Source of the DNA: Hahella sp.
GTDB lineage: Bacteria > Pseudomonadota > Gammaproteobacteria > Pseudomonadales > Oleiphilaceae
Reading direction: 5' to 3'
DNA: 64,000 nucleotides
NCBI GenBank assembly: GCA_028280065.1
Contig: JANQMN010000066.1
Span: 62,001-126,000 of the forward strand
Shown here: in pieces, positions 17,220-25,558 of the stretch
How the letters are laid out: the number at the start of each line of letters is the position of its first letter
How positions within the stretch are numbered: position 1 is the stretch's first letter
The notes under the pieces: generated by a model
Database searches by the model: none
What the model saw: the letters and a program-made list of their open reading frames with translations, nothing else
Told to the model about the DNA's origin: nothing
Program-made: the position numbers and the translations under genes

Positions 17220-18362
17220 TCAAGACTGGACCGCGCTGAGCGTAGCGCTTTCCTTCAGTTCATGCAGTAAAGGAACGACCCGGTTTCTGCCCTGCTTTTT
17301 AGCGATATAAAGACGTTGGTCGGCGATGGATATAGTGTGATCGATGGAATCTTTTCGGGTTAACTCCGCAATGCCGAAACTGAGCGTAATATTCACCGAG
17401 CCGCCCGAAACCGGGATTTCGACACTTTCGACCTTACGGCGAATTTTATCGGCGATGGTAAAAGCATTCTGTAAATTGGCATCCGGCAGCATGAACAGAA
17501 ACTCCTCGCCTCCCCAGCGTGCGACCATATCTTGCTTACGGACGGCTTGTTTAAATATTTCTGCGAGCGCTATCAGAACGGCATCTCCATCAGCATGACC
17601 AAAGGTGTCGTTCACATGTTTGAAGTGATCGACATCGCACAGCAAAATCGCCAGCGGATCATCATGTCTTTCCAGCCGAAAGTGTTCGTGTTCCAGCATG
17701 GCGCTCATTCCTCGGCGATTCAGAAGCTGGGTCAGGGAATCCTGCTTTGCCTGTAGTTCAAATTTTTCCTGCATCTCCATGGTGTGTTGAAAAAGAATCT
17801 GCCGGGAATGTTCATAATAGGCGGAAAGAAAAGTAACGGTAAGGAATGACATGATCAGCCGCAGTTTGAAGCTGTGGCTATATTCGGCCAGCAATAATCC
17901 TCCTGCCTGTACAAAAAACATCAGGCTGACGATGAAGATAAAACCCATTATCTCCCCCAGGCCGCGCTTGAACCCGGAAAAAAAAAGGGTCACCGGCGGC
18001 ACCAGGTAAAGCCAGAGCGGTCCGGTATTATCAACACCACCGGCATAAACCAGATACAGCATTAGCGCCATCAGGTTGTACAGAATAAAGCTCGACGCGA
18101 TCGACCTCTTACCGCCTATTTTGACGATAAAATGACCGCCGGAAAAAACCGTACTGGAGATGAGCAAACAGGCGCTAAGAATGAATTGCTGTCCAAGTAA
18201 GGCAATCAGGCCCAGTACCAGCGTGATGCTCTGGCCAACCAAGCCAAAGAGATTAATCATAATCATTTGGCGGTTATGCTCGGTAATTTTACTATCAACG
18301 ACGCCCGTATGGATGTAATTGGAAAAGCGCTGCCGCAGTGCGTGGATGAAAGCGTTGAACAT
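17220..18362 (-). CDS. Membrane diguanylate cyclase (multi-helix N-terminus, GGDEF)
   Basis: A 380-residue protein. The N-terminal half has about six hydrophobic helices (residues about 30-185) of a MASE-like membrane sensor that I cannot assign to a named family. A short coiled linker and a GGDEF domain (about 210-370) follow. The active site is RWGGEEF, with the I-site RKQD five residues upstream, so it is an active-type, feedback-controlled cyclase. It is transcribed away from the alpha-glucosidase gene. Confidence 0.9.
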   Translation of the reverse strand: MFNAFIHALRQRFSNYIHTGVVDSKITEHNRQMIMINLFGLVGQSITLVLGLIALLGQQFILSACLLISSTVFSGGHFIVKIGGKRSIASSFILYNLMALMLYLVYAGGVDNTGPLWLYLVPPVTLFFSGFKRGLGEIMGFIFIVSLMFFVQAGGLLLAEYSHSFKLRLIMSFLTVTFLSAYYEHSRQILFQHTMEMQEKFELQAKQDSLTQLLNRRGMSAMLEHEHFRLERHDDPLAILLCDVDHFKHVNDTFGHADGDAVLIALAEIFKQAVRKQDMVARWGGEEFLFMLPDANLQNAFTIADKIRRKVESVEIPVSGGSVNITLSFGIAELTRKDSIDHTISIADQRLYIAKKQGRNRVVPLLHELKESATLSAVQS

Positions 18363-18482
18363 AGCTTGCTGGTGGTTGGTGGGACGTTATGCAACTATGA
18401 ATGTAAGCATAGGACAGATGCACGACATTTTCTTCCAAAGGCATGGATAAGACCATTTTTAACAAACATGACAAAGCTTTAC

Positions 18483-18512
18483 TTGAACGATTCAGAAAGA
18501 CTTTTTTATAAT
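18483..18512 (+). promoter_or_regulatory. Sigma-70-type promoter of the alpha-glucosidase gene
   Basis: TTGAAC (4 of 6), 18-base spacer, TATAAT (perfect -10). It lies 131 bases before the ATG at 18643, leaving a leader of about 120 bases. The 280-base gap 18363-18642 otherwise shows no gene. Confidence 0.55.
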
Positions 18513-18642
18513 CTCTGAAACCAAATCGTCAACGAAAATAACGGCGTTATCCGCCCTGGCTGACCTCTATCCTTTTCCTTTGAGGTTGGATATTGAAGCG
18601 GCTGACGAATATTCATCCGTTGACGGTGATCAGGAGTGTCCT

Positions 18643-20271
18643 ATGAGTAACCCCAAGACCGATCTGGAATGGTGGCGCGGCGCCGTTATCTATCAGATTT
18701 ATCCACGCAGTTTTCTCGATTCCAATAATGACGGCATGGGAGATTTGCCGGGAATCACCGCAAAAATGCAGTACATTGCCGATCTGGGCGTTGATGCCAT
18801 TTGGCTATCGCCGTTTTTTACCTCGCCGATGAAGGATGCCGGTTACGATGTCTCCAACTACCGCGATGTCGATTCAATTTTCGGTACTCTGGAGGATTTT
18901 GATCGGCTCATTGGCAAAGCCCATTCCTGCGGTATCAAAGTTATCATCGATCAGGTAGTCAGCCACAGTTCCGACGTCCACCCCTGGTTTATCGAAAGCC
19001 GCTCCAGCCGCACCAATGCTAAAGCGGACTGGTATGTCTGGGCCAATCCGAAGCCCGACGGCTGCCCCCCCAATAACTGGATGTCCGTGTTCGGCGGGTC
19101 TGCCTGGAGCTGGGATAGCCGCCGCCGGCAGTATTATTACCATAACTTCCTGGCCGCCCAACCGGATCTGAATTTCCATAACCCCGAAGTAATTGAGCAA
19201 GTCCTGAAAGATTTGGAATTTTGGCTGGCAAAGGGTGTGGACGGCTTCCGTCTCGATGCCATCAACCACAGTTTCCATGACAAGCTGTTGCGGGATAATC
19301 CGCCAAATCCGGCAGCCGTGGATGGCACTTCCGGCGTCCGTGCCGATAATCCCTACGCATATCAGCGCCATAAGTACGACAAGACCCAACCGGAATGTCT
19401 GGAATTTCTGGTCAAGTTGCGTAAGCTGATCGACCGCTATCCGGGCACTACCACGGTGGGCGAAATTGGCGACGACAATTCTTTGCAGACCATGGCGGCA
19501 TACACATCCAATGGCGATAAGCTGCATATGGCGTACTCGTTCGACTTTCTGACCGACAGTTGCGATAGCGAGTTCATCAAAGGCAAAGTGGAATCGATTG
19601 AAGCCGGTTTGGCCGACGGCTGGCCCTGCTGGGCAATGGGCAACCACGATGTGGAAAGGGTTATGTCCCGCTGGGCTAAAAATGACCAGGCGCGCGCCCG
19701 GCTATATATGGCCATGCTGCTTACCCAGCGCGGCAGTGTCTGTATTTATCAGGGAGAGGAGCTGGGACTGGAAGAGAGTCAGCTGGAGTTCAAGGATTTG
19801 GTGGATCCCTATGGCATTGCCTTTTGGCCGGAATTCAAGGGCAGAGATGGTTGCCGGACACCACTTGCCTGGTCGCCTGAGCAAACTCATGGCGGCTTCA
19901 GCGAGGTCAAACCCTGGCTTCCGGTTTACTCTAATCACTTACCGGCGTCAGTAAGCGTTCAGGAAACGGATCCTGGTTCGATGCTGCAATGCTATCGTGA
20001 GTTCATCAAATGGCGGCATAACCAGCCGGCATTGTTAAAGGGCGATATCAGGTTTTATAAGAGTCCCGGAAATACCTTGCTGTATAGCCGAACCTTTGCC
20101 GGTCAAACGCTGCTGATCGCATTAAACTTCGCCAACTTGTCCGTATCGGTCCCCGTCAATCAACGCACTGCCGAGGTGGCGGAACAGCTCATGGTGACCA
20201 CGGGCTCCTGGCAAAAGGACAAAGTCGATCTTCCTCCCTACGGCGTCGGCATCGCGACAGTGACCGGTTAA
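18643..20271 (+). CDS. Alpha-glucosidase / oligo-1,6-glucosidase-type GH13 enzyme
   Basis: A 542-residue cytoplasmic enzyme without a signal peptide. It begins WWRGAVIYQIYPRSF, typical of the oligoglucosidase branch of GH13. The QPDLNFHNPEV segment is the conserved region V of this branch. Catalytic residues are Asp205 (GFRLDAIN), Glu274 (VGEIGDDN) and Asp336 (GNHDVERV). It should release glucose from maltose, isomaltose or other small alpha-glucosides. I chose ATG 18643 because AGGAGTG precedes it; the longer frame from 18580 has no site. It stands alone with its own promoter. Confidence 0.92.
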   Translation: MSNPKTDLEWWRGAVIYQIYPRSFLDSNNDGMGDLPGITAKMQYIADLGVDAIWLSPFFTSPMKDAGYDVSNYRDVDSIFGTLEDFDRLIGKAHSCGIKVIIDQVVSHSSDVHPWFIESRSSRTNAKADWYVWANPKPDGCPPNNWMSVFGGSAWSWDSRRRQYYYHNFLAAQPDLNFHNPEVIEQVLKDLEFWLAKGVDGFRLDAINHSFHDKLLRDNPPNPAAVDGTSGVRADNPYAYQRHKYDKTQPECLEFLVKLRKLIDRYPGTTTVGEIGDDNSLQTMAAYTSNGDKLHMAYSFDFLTDSCDSEFIKGKVESIEAGLADGWPCWAMGNHDVERVMSRWAKNDQARARLYMAMLLTQRGSVCIYQGEELGLEESQLEFKDLVDPYGIAFWPEFKGRDGCRTPLAWSPEQTHGGFSEVKPWLPVYSNHLPASVSVQETDPGSMLQCYREFIKWRHNQPALLKGDIRFYKSPGNTLLYSRTFAGQTLLIALNFANLSVSVPVNQRTAEVAEQLMVTTGSWQKDKVDLPPYGVGIATVTG

Positions 20272-20297
20272 ACACCTTTCGAATTGGCCGATCTCTG

Positions 20298-20325
20298 CAG
20301 GCTGGCATGCAAACGTGTCAGCCTG
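20298..20325. promoter_or_regulatory. Inverted repeat: activator site or weak terminator
   Basis: CAGGCTG and CAGCCTG form a perfect 7-bp dyad with a 14-base spacer. It starts 26 bases after the glucosidase stop and lies about 150-180 bases before the -24/-12 promoter. Either it ends the glucosidase message (no T-run follows), or it is the upstream site for a sigma-54 activator. The distance fits the latter. Confidence 0.35.
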
Positions 20326-20450
20326 ACAGCTTTGCGCCCTGAATTAGTGCCCGGTGAAAAGTAATGGGGCAAGGATATTTGTTCAAAGCTTTTAAGAACC
20401 ATTGCAGATTCAGGCAATAAGGTCACACAGAAATACAACTCATTGATTTA

Positions 20451-20463
20451 AATAAACAAATTA
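20451..20463 (+). promoter_or_regulatory. IHF-like site
   Basis: AATAAACAAATTA matches the IHF core WATCAANNNNTTR with one mismatch. It lies between the inverted repeat and the -24/-12 promoter, in an AT-rich patch, where IHF usually bends DNA to bring a sigma-54 activator to the polymerase. Confidence 0.3.
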
Positions 20464-20477
20464 TTGTCCTGCGAAAC

Positions 20478-20494
20478 TGGCACGAGAGATGCTT
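20478..20494 (+). promoter_or_regulatory. rpoN-dependent: Sigma-54 (-24/-12) promoter
   Basis: TGGCACGAGAGATGCTT matches TGGCACRNNNNTTGCW with one mismatch. The invariant GG and GC are separated by exactly 10 bases. The predicted transcript starts near 20504 and runs toward the terminator at 20621-20652, with no annotated gene in between. Confidence 0.55.
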
Positions 20495-20503
20495 TACTAG
20501 AAT

Positions 20504-20652
20504 CAGTAAAGAAAGCAGTCGCTCTGCTTTTCAGGCAAATGCAAACACCTACTTTCTTTACCTATAGTCATGATGTCGTATTATCGATGATGACTGTTAC
20601 CTCTACGCTCGTGCCTTATACCTCACCTGGGTTATCCTCGTGAGGTTTTTTT
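20504..20652 (+). ncRNA. Candidate sigma-54-dependent small RNA, about 149 nt
   Basis: The region between the -24/-12 promoter and a strong terminator folds well. GTAAAGAAAG (20506-20515) pairs perfectly with CTTTCTTTAC (20552-20561). An alternative hairpin shares its left arm: AAAGCAG (20512-20518) with CTGCTTT (20524-20530), 5-base loop. A second stem-loop pairs AGTCAT (20566-20571) with ATGACT (20590-20595). The 3' end is the terminator stem and T7. The two mutually exclusive 5' folds suggest a switchable RNA. A 34-codon frame with a poor ribosome site (AGG only 3 bases before ATG 20539) could make it a small mRNA instead. I do not recognise a named family; sigma-54-driven RNAs such as GlmY, Qrr and CrcZ are the functional analogy only. 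Confidence 0.45.
20621..20652 (+). terminator. Strong intrinsic terminator
   Basis: CCTCAC and GTGAGG form the stem, with extra pairing inside the 13-base loop, followed by seven Ts. The orientation is plus only; it ends just before the stop of the convergent gene at 20662. Confidence 0.85.
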
Positions 20653-20661
20653 GTCCCGATC

Positions 20662-21798
20662 TCAGCCGAGCCGCTTATGCAACCAGGCCAGCCAGGCAGA
20701 TTCAAATTCAGACATCCCGCCCGCATAATGCCGCCCTATATAGTCAGCCGGGTTAATGGCAAGACAGGGCGTTTGCGCCAAGTCGGTCAAGATACCCAAT
20801 AGTACCGGCTTGGCTTGGGGGTTCTGTAACAGAAAAGAAGCCAGCGCCCAAGCAGTGGTATACATCAGTTGCGGATCACCCGCCTGCCAGGCGCCGGGTG
20901 AAAGTGCCAGATAGTCCTCAAGCGCCGGAAAAGCGCCGTTTTGCAACAGGTTTTTAGCGTCTCGCACAAGCCAGGCAGCCGGAATGAACTCCCGGCTCAA
21001 TGCGAGGTTACGATAATCCGCAAAGGCTTCAGCTAAACCTTCATTCAGCCATATCGGGGTTAAACCGTAAAGCCCTGCCATGATTACATGAGTCGCTTCA
21101 TGGCGTGCAACTCTTTTGGTAAGTTCTTCCACCGGCTGGCGAAAAACCACCGCTTCATTATTCAGCGCCGAGTAAAATCCTGCCGCACCCTGCAAATTTG
21201 GCGCATGAGATTGCTGATAGTGGGCAAATGCCTGTTTGGCATTAAATATCTTGAGATTGAGTTTGACCTTACGTAGATGGTCGAGCGCTAACTCATCAGT
21301 AAGATAGCGATAGATTGCGCGGATATCCCGATCCAATTGCTCTTTTAACAGCGGCGGGACAGAGCCATCCGGTGAAACCACGTGCAAATCAAAGAATTCC
21401 TGTTCCGTGACATATTTATGACTAAGATTCCTGGCGTTTGCATTTTCCGGCGGACTATCGGAAAAATGCATCTTTCCGTTGGCGTCGATCCAGGTGTAGA
21501 TCTGGCTGCCGGCGGCTTCCTCTATGGCCTCTGTTTTCGGTTTTATGCAATTAAACTGCTGGGCTATCTGGTGAAGATTATTACCGGCTTGTACCACGAT
21601 AGGGTTGTCCGGCGCCGCATCCTCCGGTCCGGTGGCTTCGCTGGTTCGGACTTTTGGCAAAGCCGTCAATAGTTCTTCGACCTTTTGCTCCATGCCTGTT
21701 TGAGTCAGTATTGCCTGCCGCTGCTCAGGTTTCAGAATTTGCCAGGATATGGCCATGCAGCCGAACACAACCATCAGAAACAGCAAAAGGTGCTTCAC
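20662..21798 (-). CDS. DUF4124-containing gluzincin metallopeptidase-like protein
   Basis: A 378-residue protein with an N-terminal membrane or signal segment (HLLLFLMVVFGCMAIS). A DUF4124 domain follows at about residues 96-128 (IYTWIDANGKMHFSDSPP). The C-terminal peptidase-MA-like domain has HEATH at 233-237 as the HEXXH zinc motif. WLNEGLAE 16 residues later supplies the third ligand, Glu253. The spacing and sequence fit DUF1570/gluzincin proteins. I chose GTG 21798 because AGGAG lies 6 bases upstream; the upstream ATG at 21909 would add 37 unrelated residues. It probably acts in the periplasm on envelope proteins or peptidoglycan-linked substrates; the substrate is unknown. Confidence 0.78.
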   Translation of the reverse strand: MKHLLLFLMVVFGCMAISWQILKPEQRQAILTQTGMEQKVEELLTALPKVRTSEATGPEDAAPDNPIVVQAGNNLHQIAQQFNCIKPKTEAIEEAAGSQIYTWIDANGKMHFSDSPPENANARNLSHKYVTEQEFFDLHVVSPDGSVPPLLKEQLDRDIRAIYRYLTDELALDHLRKVKLNLKIFNAKQAFAHYQQSHAPNLQGAAGFYSALNNEAVVFRQPVEELTKRVARHEATHVIMAGLYGLTPIWLNEGLAEAFADYRNLALSREFIPAAWLVRDAKNLLQNGAFPALEDYLALSPGAWQAGDPQLMYTTAWALASFLLQNPQAKPVLLGILTDLAQTPCLAINPADYIGRHYAGGMSEFESAWLAWLHKRLG

Positions 21799-21999
21799 GG
21801 GCCACTCCTGCTCCAGGGAAGCGAAACAATGGTAAGGAACTTCACTATAAACCAAAGCAAAGTGCATTAGACCCAGAAACCTCGCTGTTTTCTGTCTTTT
21901 TGTAATCAATTGTTAAGCTAGTCAAGGATTCGTGAGGCAAGTTCGGTTAGCCTTCCTGGGCTATTCTTTATCCTAAAAGGCAGGCGGACTCCATTCTCA

Positions 22000-23859
22000 A
22001 TGATTAAATCGTTATCAACCATTTCTTTCGTCTTGCTCCTGACCCTCGGCGGTTGTGGCGATGGCAACAATCCCCTTCCGGAAGAGACGGAGCGCCCCTT
22101 GACTCCGGGCCCCGTAGGCGATGATCCCGGCGACTTCGAAGGCCGGATTATAGCCGAACAACCTATCCAGGACGCCACTCTGTGGCTGGATATCAATTCC
22201 AATTATCAATGGGATAGCGATGAACCGCGTGCAACCTCCGATCCCGACGGTCGCTATATCTTCTCTTCCGCTGCCGTGGCGGCTTTCGGTTCGCCGCGCC
22301 AGTATCCGCTGGTCGCTCACGCACTCCCAGGGGTCAGCAGCATTGCCGGTAATCCAGTAGAACGGGGATTCTTCCTAACCGCGCCGCCAGGGAGTACCGC
22401 TGTTACGCCTCTTACCACCTTGATCATGGCTGAATCCGCCGTCCTCGCGAGAGATGGCACTGCGTCCACCTATGGCGATGCCCATGATCGACTGCGGGTC
22501 AGAACCGCCTTAAGCGAGCCCGATCTGACAATCAACTTTCAACAGGACTATATTGCGCTGCCGGAAGGCGCTAACGTGCAGTCCCTGGCCATGGCTTACC
22601 TCCAGGCGTTGCAAAATCTCTTGGCTGTCAATTTTTCCGTGACGTCCGGATTGTTGACCGAGCTTGACCGCCAAATGGTGCTGGCATCACAAGCGGCGCT
22701 ATTGAAAAGCAGTAAAACCATCATGGAAGCCGTTTACCCCTTGGCCAGTCCGTCTGACGAAGGAGCAGATGCAGACCAGGAGGACCCGGAACGCACGACC
22801 GTCAACTTGACCGGGTCGGATCCTGTGCTCCAGCTCCAGGTTGAACTCGACAATCCCGAGGTCCTATTTCAGGTCCTCCGCTATACTTCGGCAAACAGTT
22901 CAAGCGTTCAAGTGGAGGATCAGCTTCGCAATACCACTTTCCTGTATCCCATTCCCACTTCCGAGCGCATTCAACCGGAACAAAGCAGTCCCGTGCTGGG
23001 CACTCCCCTTGCCCCTTCGGCCTTTTTGAGCAATACCCAGCTCAACAGTATTACCGAGTATCACTATCAAACCGATGCCAGCCTTGAGGAGCTCAGATTA
23101 GACGGCGGGACCGACCTGCTGTTCAAGCCTGTTTCCAGCAGCCAGGTGGTAACGGATACCCGGTTTGATCCATTCAGCACAGAGTTGCTGCGCGCTGACG
23201 GAGATTGGGATTTAATCAGCCGGATCAGCTTATCGGAAGAGCAGGTTCCGATCCTGGAACTCGAAGAGCCGGATAATGGGGAGCTGACAGAAATTAACCA
23301 GTTATTGACAAAAAGCGCTGTTGTTATTGCCTTTGACGACGACCTGTTGCTGGGAACTTCAAGCGTCTCGCAAAGTTTTGGGTCTATCTCCGGCTCGCTC
23401 CTGCTAGCGCAGCGCTACCAGTTCGAGCAATTCCAAGGCGCACAACGCCTAATCCAATTTGATCTGGAAACCGGCTACGACCGATTAATGGAATTCTCAT
23501 GCTATAGCGGCGCGCAATTAACCGCGATTTATGTTGTCGACTCTACCCCGGCAGTATCTCCCTGTATCAGCCCACCACCCGAGTTCTACATGGTTGGCCG
23601 CTATTATGGGCTGGAGAACGGACTTGCCGCCCGGTGCTATCAATATCCCGCGCTAAGCAGCGGAATTTACTGTGAGATTCCTGTCGCCGACCAGCTTGGA
23701 CGGGTAGACTACACCGTTATCGAAAAACGCATTACCAGCGGCTTGCCCGAGGAATTTACCTATTCCGGCCCGGACCAAAGTGAGGTCATCGGGATTACCG
23801 ACTACACTTACAGACCTTTATCGGATGCGATGTATCTAGACCTGGATACAGAAGAATAA
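22000..23859 (+). CDS. Large lipoprotein of unknown function
   Basis: A 619-residue protein whose leader ends in the lipobox LGGC. An N-terminal Ig-like or carboxypeptidase-regulatory-like domain (about residues 45-105) has the pattern ATLWLDINSNYQWDSDEP and a YIFSS strand. This is a type used in surface proteins to carry a calcium-dependent or structural fold. The rest is rich in beta strands without known motifs, with a few cysteines near the C-terminus. It is divergent from the protease gene and monocistronic by spacing. Function unknown. Confidence 0.7.
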   Translation: MIKSLSTISFVLLLTLGGCGDGNNPLPEETERPLTPGPVGDDPGDFEGRIIAEQPIQDATLWLDINSNYQWDSDEPRATSDPDGRYIFSSAAVAAFGSPRQYPLVAHALPGVSSIAGNPVERGFFLTAPPGSTAVTPLTTLIMAESAVLARDGTASTYGDAHDRLRVRTALSEPDLTINFQQDYIALPEGANVQSLAMAYLQALQNLLAVNFSVTSGLLTELDRQMVLASQAALLKSSKTIMEAVYPLASPSDEGADADQEDPERTTVNLTGSDPVLQLQVELDNPEVLFQVLRYTSANSSSVQVEDQLRNTTFLYPIPTSERIQPEQSSPVLGTPLAPSAFLSNTQLNSITEYHYQTDASLEELRLDGGTDLLFKPVSSSQVVTDTRFDPFSTELLRADGDWDLISRISLSEEQVPILELEEPDNGELTEINQLLTKSAVVIAFDDDLLLGTSSVSQSFGSISGSLLLAQRYQFEQFQGAQRLIQFDLETGYDRLMEFSCYSGAQLTAIYVVDSTPAVSPCISPPPEFYMVGRYYGLENGLAARCYQYPALSSGIYCEIPVADQLGRVDYTVIEKRITSGLPEEFTYSGPDQSEVIGITDYTYRPLSDAMYLDLDTEE

Positions 23860-23967
23860 GCTTGGTTGGTAATCATCCGGAGATGCCTTCACGGCATTTC
23901 GCGGAATCGCAACTAACTTTACAGCCACAGGCCGGCGCGCTGTGAATCGACTGAAAGAGAATCTCGA

Positions 23968-25038
23968 ATGGTCACGAAAACCGCCATAATGCTGGGTGTT
24001 GTCATCGGCATTTTTTTCCTGTATTTCCTGCTGTCTCCGTCTTTGGTGGACCCGGCGCCCTATCAACCTCCGGCAGCGCCGGCGATGGCCGGCCCCTTTG
24101 CAGTGAACGACAAACTCAAAACGACGGAAATAATCGCCAAAGGCAAAATCCATGGTCCGGAAGATGTCGACCAATCCCCTGACGGTTTCATTGTGGCGGG
24201 CCTCTCCAATGGCGATATTGTACGTATCGGACAACAGGAAAAAGTGGAGGTTATCACTAATACCGGTGGCCGGCCGCTGGGACTGCATTATGCTGCGAAC
24301 GGCAACCTCATTATCGCCGATGCTAAGCGGGGGCTGCTGCAGATGGCTCCAGACGGCACTTTGGAGCTGCTTGCCGATCACGCGGAATCCGGTACTTTCG
24401 GTTTTACCGACGACCTGGACATCGCCGCCGATGGCAAGATCTATTTCAGTGACGCCAGCTGGCTTTGGCCCATTGAACAGTACCGGCTGGATGCGATTGA
24501 GGCGAAACCCTATGGCCGCTTGCTTCGCTATGATCCGGCGACCGGCATAACGGAAGAGCTCCTGAACAATCTTTATCTCGCCAATGGTGTGGCGCTTTCC
24601 CAAAACGAAGACTTCGTATTGGTCAACGAAACCTTTCGCTACCGGATAAAGCGCTATTGGTTGCAAGGCCCCAAGAAAGGTACTGCGGACATATTTGCCG
24701 ATAATCTGCCGGGATTTCCGGACGGAATCTCGGCAAATCGCCAGGGCACGTTCTGGGTAGCGCTAGCGGCACCGCGAAACACCCAATTAGACAGCATGCA
24801 CCCTTACCCCTGGTTGAAGAAACTGGTCGTCAAGCTCCCTGAGTTTCTGCAGCCGCAGCCGGTGCACTATGGATTTGTCCTGGGATTCGATGAGTCCGGC
24901 GAAGTTGTAGAAAATCTGCAAGATCCAAGCGGCGAGCAAATTTACGAAATCACCTCGGTGGAACAGGTAGGCAACGCCCTACTATTAGGAAGTTTGACGG
25001 GAGACCGGATAGGTCGGTACAGACTAAAGGCCGAGTAG
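23968..25038 (+). CDS. SMP-30/gluconolactonase/strictosidine-synthase-like beta-propeller protein
   Basis: A 356-residue protein with one N-terminal membrane segment (IMLGVVIGIFFLYFLLSP) and a six-bladed propeller in the periplasm. Signatures are GPEDVDQSPDG, NGVALSQNEDFVLVNET, and FPDGISANRQGTFWVAL with PYPWLKKL. These match the strictosidine synthase / APMAP branch rather than true gluconolactonases. Known members hydrolyse lactones or esters; the substrate here is unknown. It lies 108 bases after the large lipoprotein gene and may be co-transcribed with it. Confidence 0.82.
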   Translation: MVTKTAIMLGVVIGIFFLYFLLSPSLVDPAPYQPPAAPAMAGPFAVNDKLKTTEIIAKGKIHGPEDVDQSPDGFIVAGLSNGDIVRIGQQEKVEVITNTGGRPLGLHYAANGNLIIADAKRGLLQMAPDGTLELLADHAESGTFGFTDDLDIAADGKIYFSDASWLWPIEQYRLDAIEAKPYGRLLRYDPATGITEELLNNLYLANGVALSQNEDFVLVNETFRYRIKRYWLQGPKKGTADIFADNLPGFPDGISANRQGTFWVALAAPRNTQLDSMHPYPWLKKLVVKLPEFLQPQPVHYGFVLGFDESGEVVENLQDPSGEQIYEITSVEQVGNALLLGSLTGDRIGRYRLKAE

Positions 25039-25071
25039 CCCTTAAATCGCCATCGCCGGCGTTAAAACAAT

Positions 25072-25284
25072 CTAACTTGCCTGGGCCTGCTGAATTTGAT
25101 TATCTCCTGCTGCCAGATGCTGCTCGATCATCCTCACTAATTCGCGATTACGTACCAGCATGTCCTGATAAAAGTTCACCATGGCGATATTTGGCGCTTC
25201 GAACCTGAGAATCTCATTCAGTTCCGCTTCCGCAGTTGCTATTTCCTGCAATAGTCGCTGTCTTTGAGCTTCTAATGTGTTCAT
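25072..25284 (-). CDS. Small helical protein of unknown function
   Basis: A 70-residue, charged, coiled-coil-like protein (MNTLEAQRQRLLQEIATAEA). I chose ATG 25284 because GGGAG precedes it by 8 bases; the longer frame from 25317 has no ribosome site. It has no membrane segment. It converges with the propeller gene and is divergent from the next small gene. Function unknown. Confidence 0.55.
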   Translation of the reverse strand: MNTLEAQRQRLLQEIATAEAELNEILRFEAPNIAMVNFYQDMLVRNRELVRMIEQHLAAGDNQIQQAQAS

Positions 25285-25484
25285 AGTTCGCACTCCCGAA
25301 TTTCGTATTGTTATCATACAAGGTCATGCGCGATTTGATTGTGAATCCCGGCACGCGATTTCAGAGCTTTACTAAAAATTACATAATGTTTCATTCAGGG
25401 CTTTCCCAGCCCATTCCCAGGTATTCCCCCGGTAGTTGAATCGGCGCTTCAACCGAATATTCAACAATTTAAAGTTTCTTCATC

Positions 25485-25494
25485 AGGAGGTGAT
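25485..25494 (+). promoter_or_regulatory. Perfect 10-base Shine-Dalgarno match without a start at normal distance
   Basis: AGGAGGTGAT is the exact complement of the last ten bases of 16S rRNA. The nearest ATG (25511) is 16 bases after it and opens a 12-codon frame ending at 25546. The real gene starts at 25559 with its own AGAGGG site. It could be a standby ribosome site or part of a leader peptide. Confidence 0.4.
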
Positions 25495-25558
25495 TTTCGA
25501 AGCTTTTGCTATGCTTAGAGCAACAGTTTCAAAGATAAACGGATAAAGAGGGTCTGCT

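Larger units (their letters stand above)
20272..20661 (+). other. 390-base gene-free region holding a candidate small-RNA locus
   Basis: Between the alpha-glucosidase stop and the convergent DUF4124-protease gene. In order: an inverted repeat (20298-20325), an IHF-like site (20451-20463), a -24/-12 promoter (20478-20494), an RNA-like region with two perfect hairpins, and a strong terminator (20621-20652). A 34-codon frame (20539-20643) also lies inside it. Details are in the separate entries. Confidence 0.6.

Noticed and set aside
18874-19647. 257-codon frame on the minus strand opposite the alpha-glucosidase gene
   Set aside because: Shadow of a well-defined GH13 gene; no ribosome site and low-complexity protein.
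23836-24666. 276-codon minus frame over the SMP-30-like gene
   Set aside because: Shadow; the plus-strand gene has a signal anchor and clear motifs.
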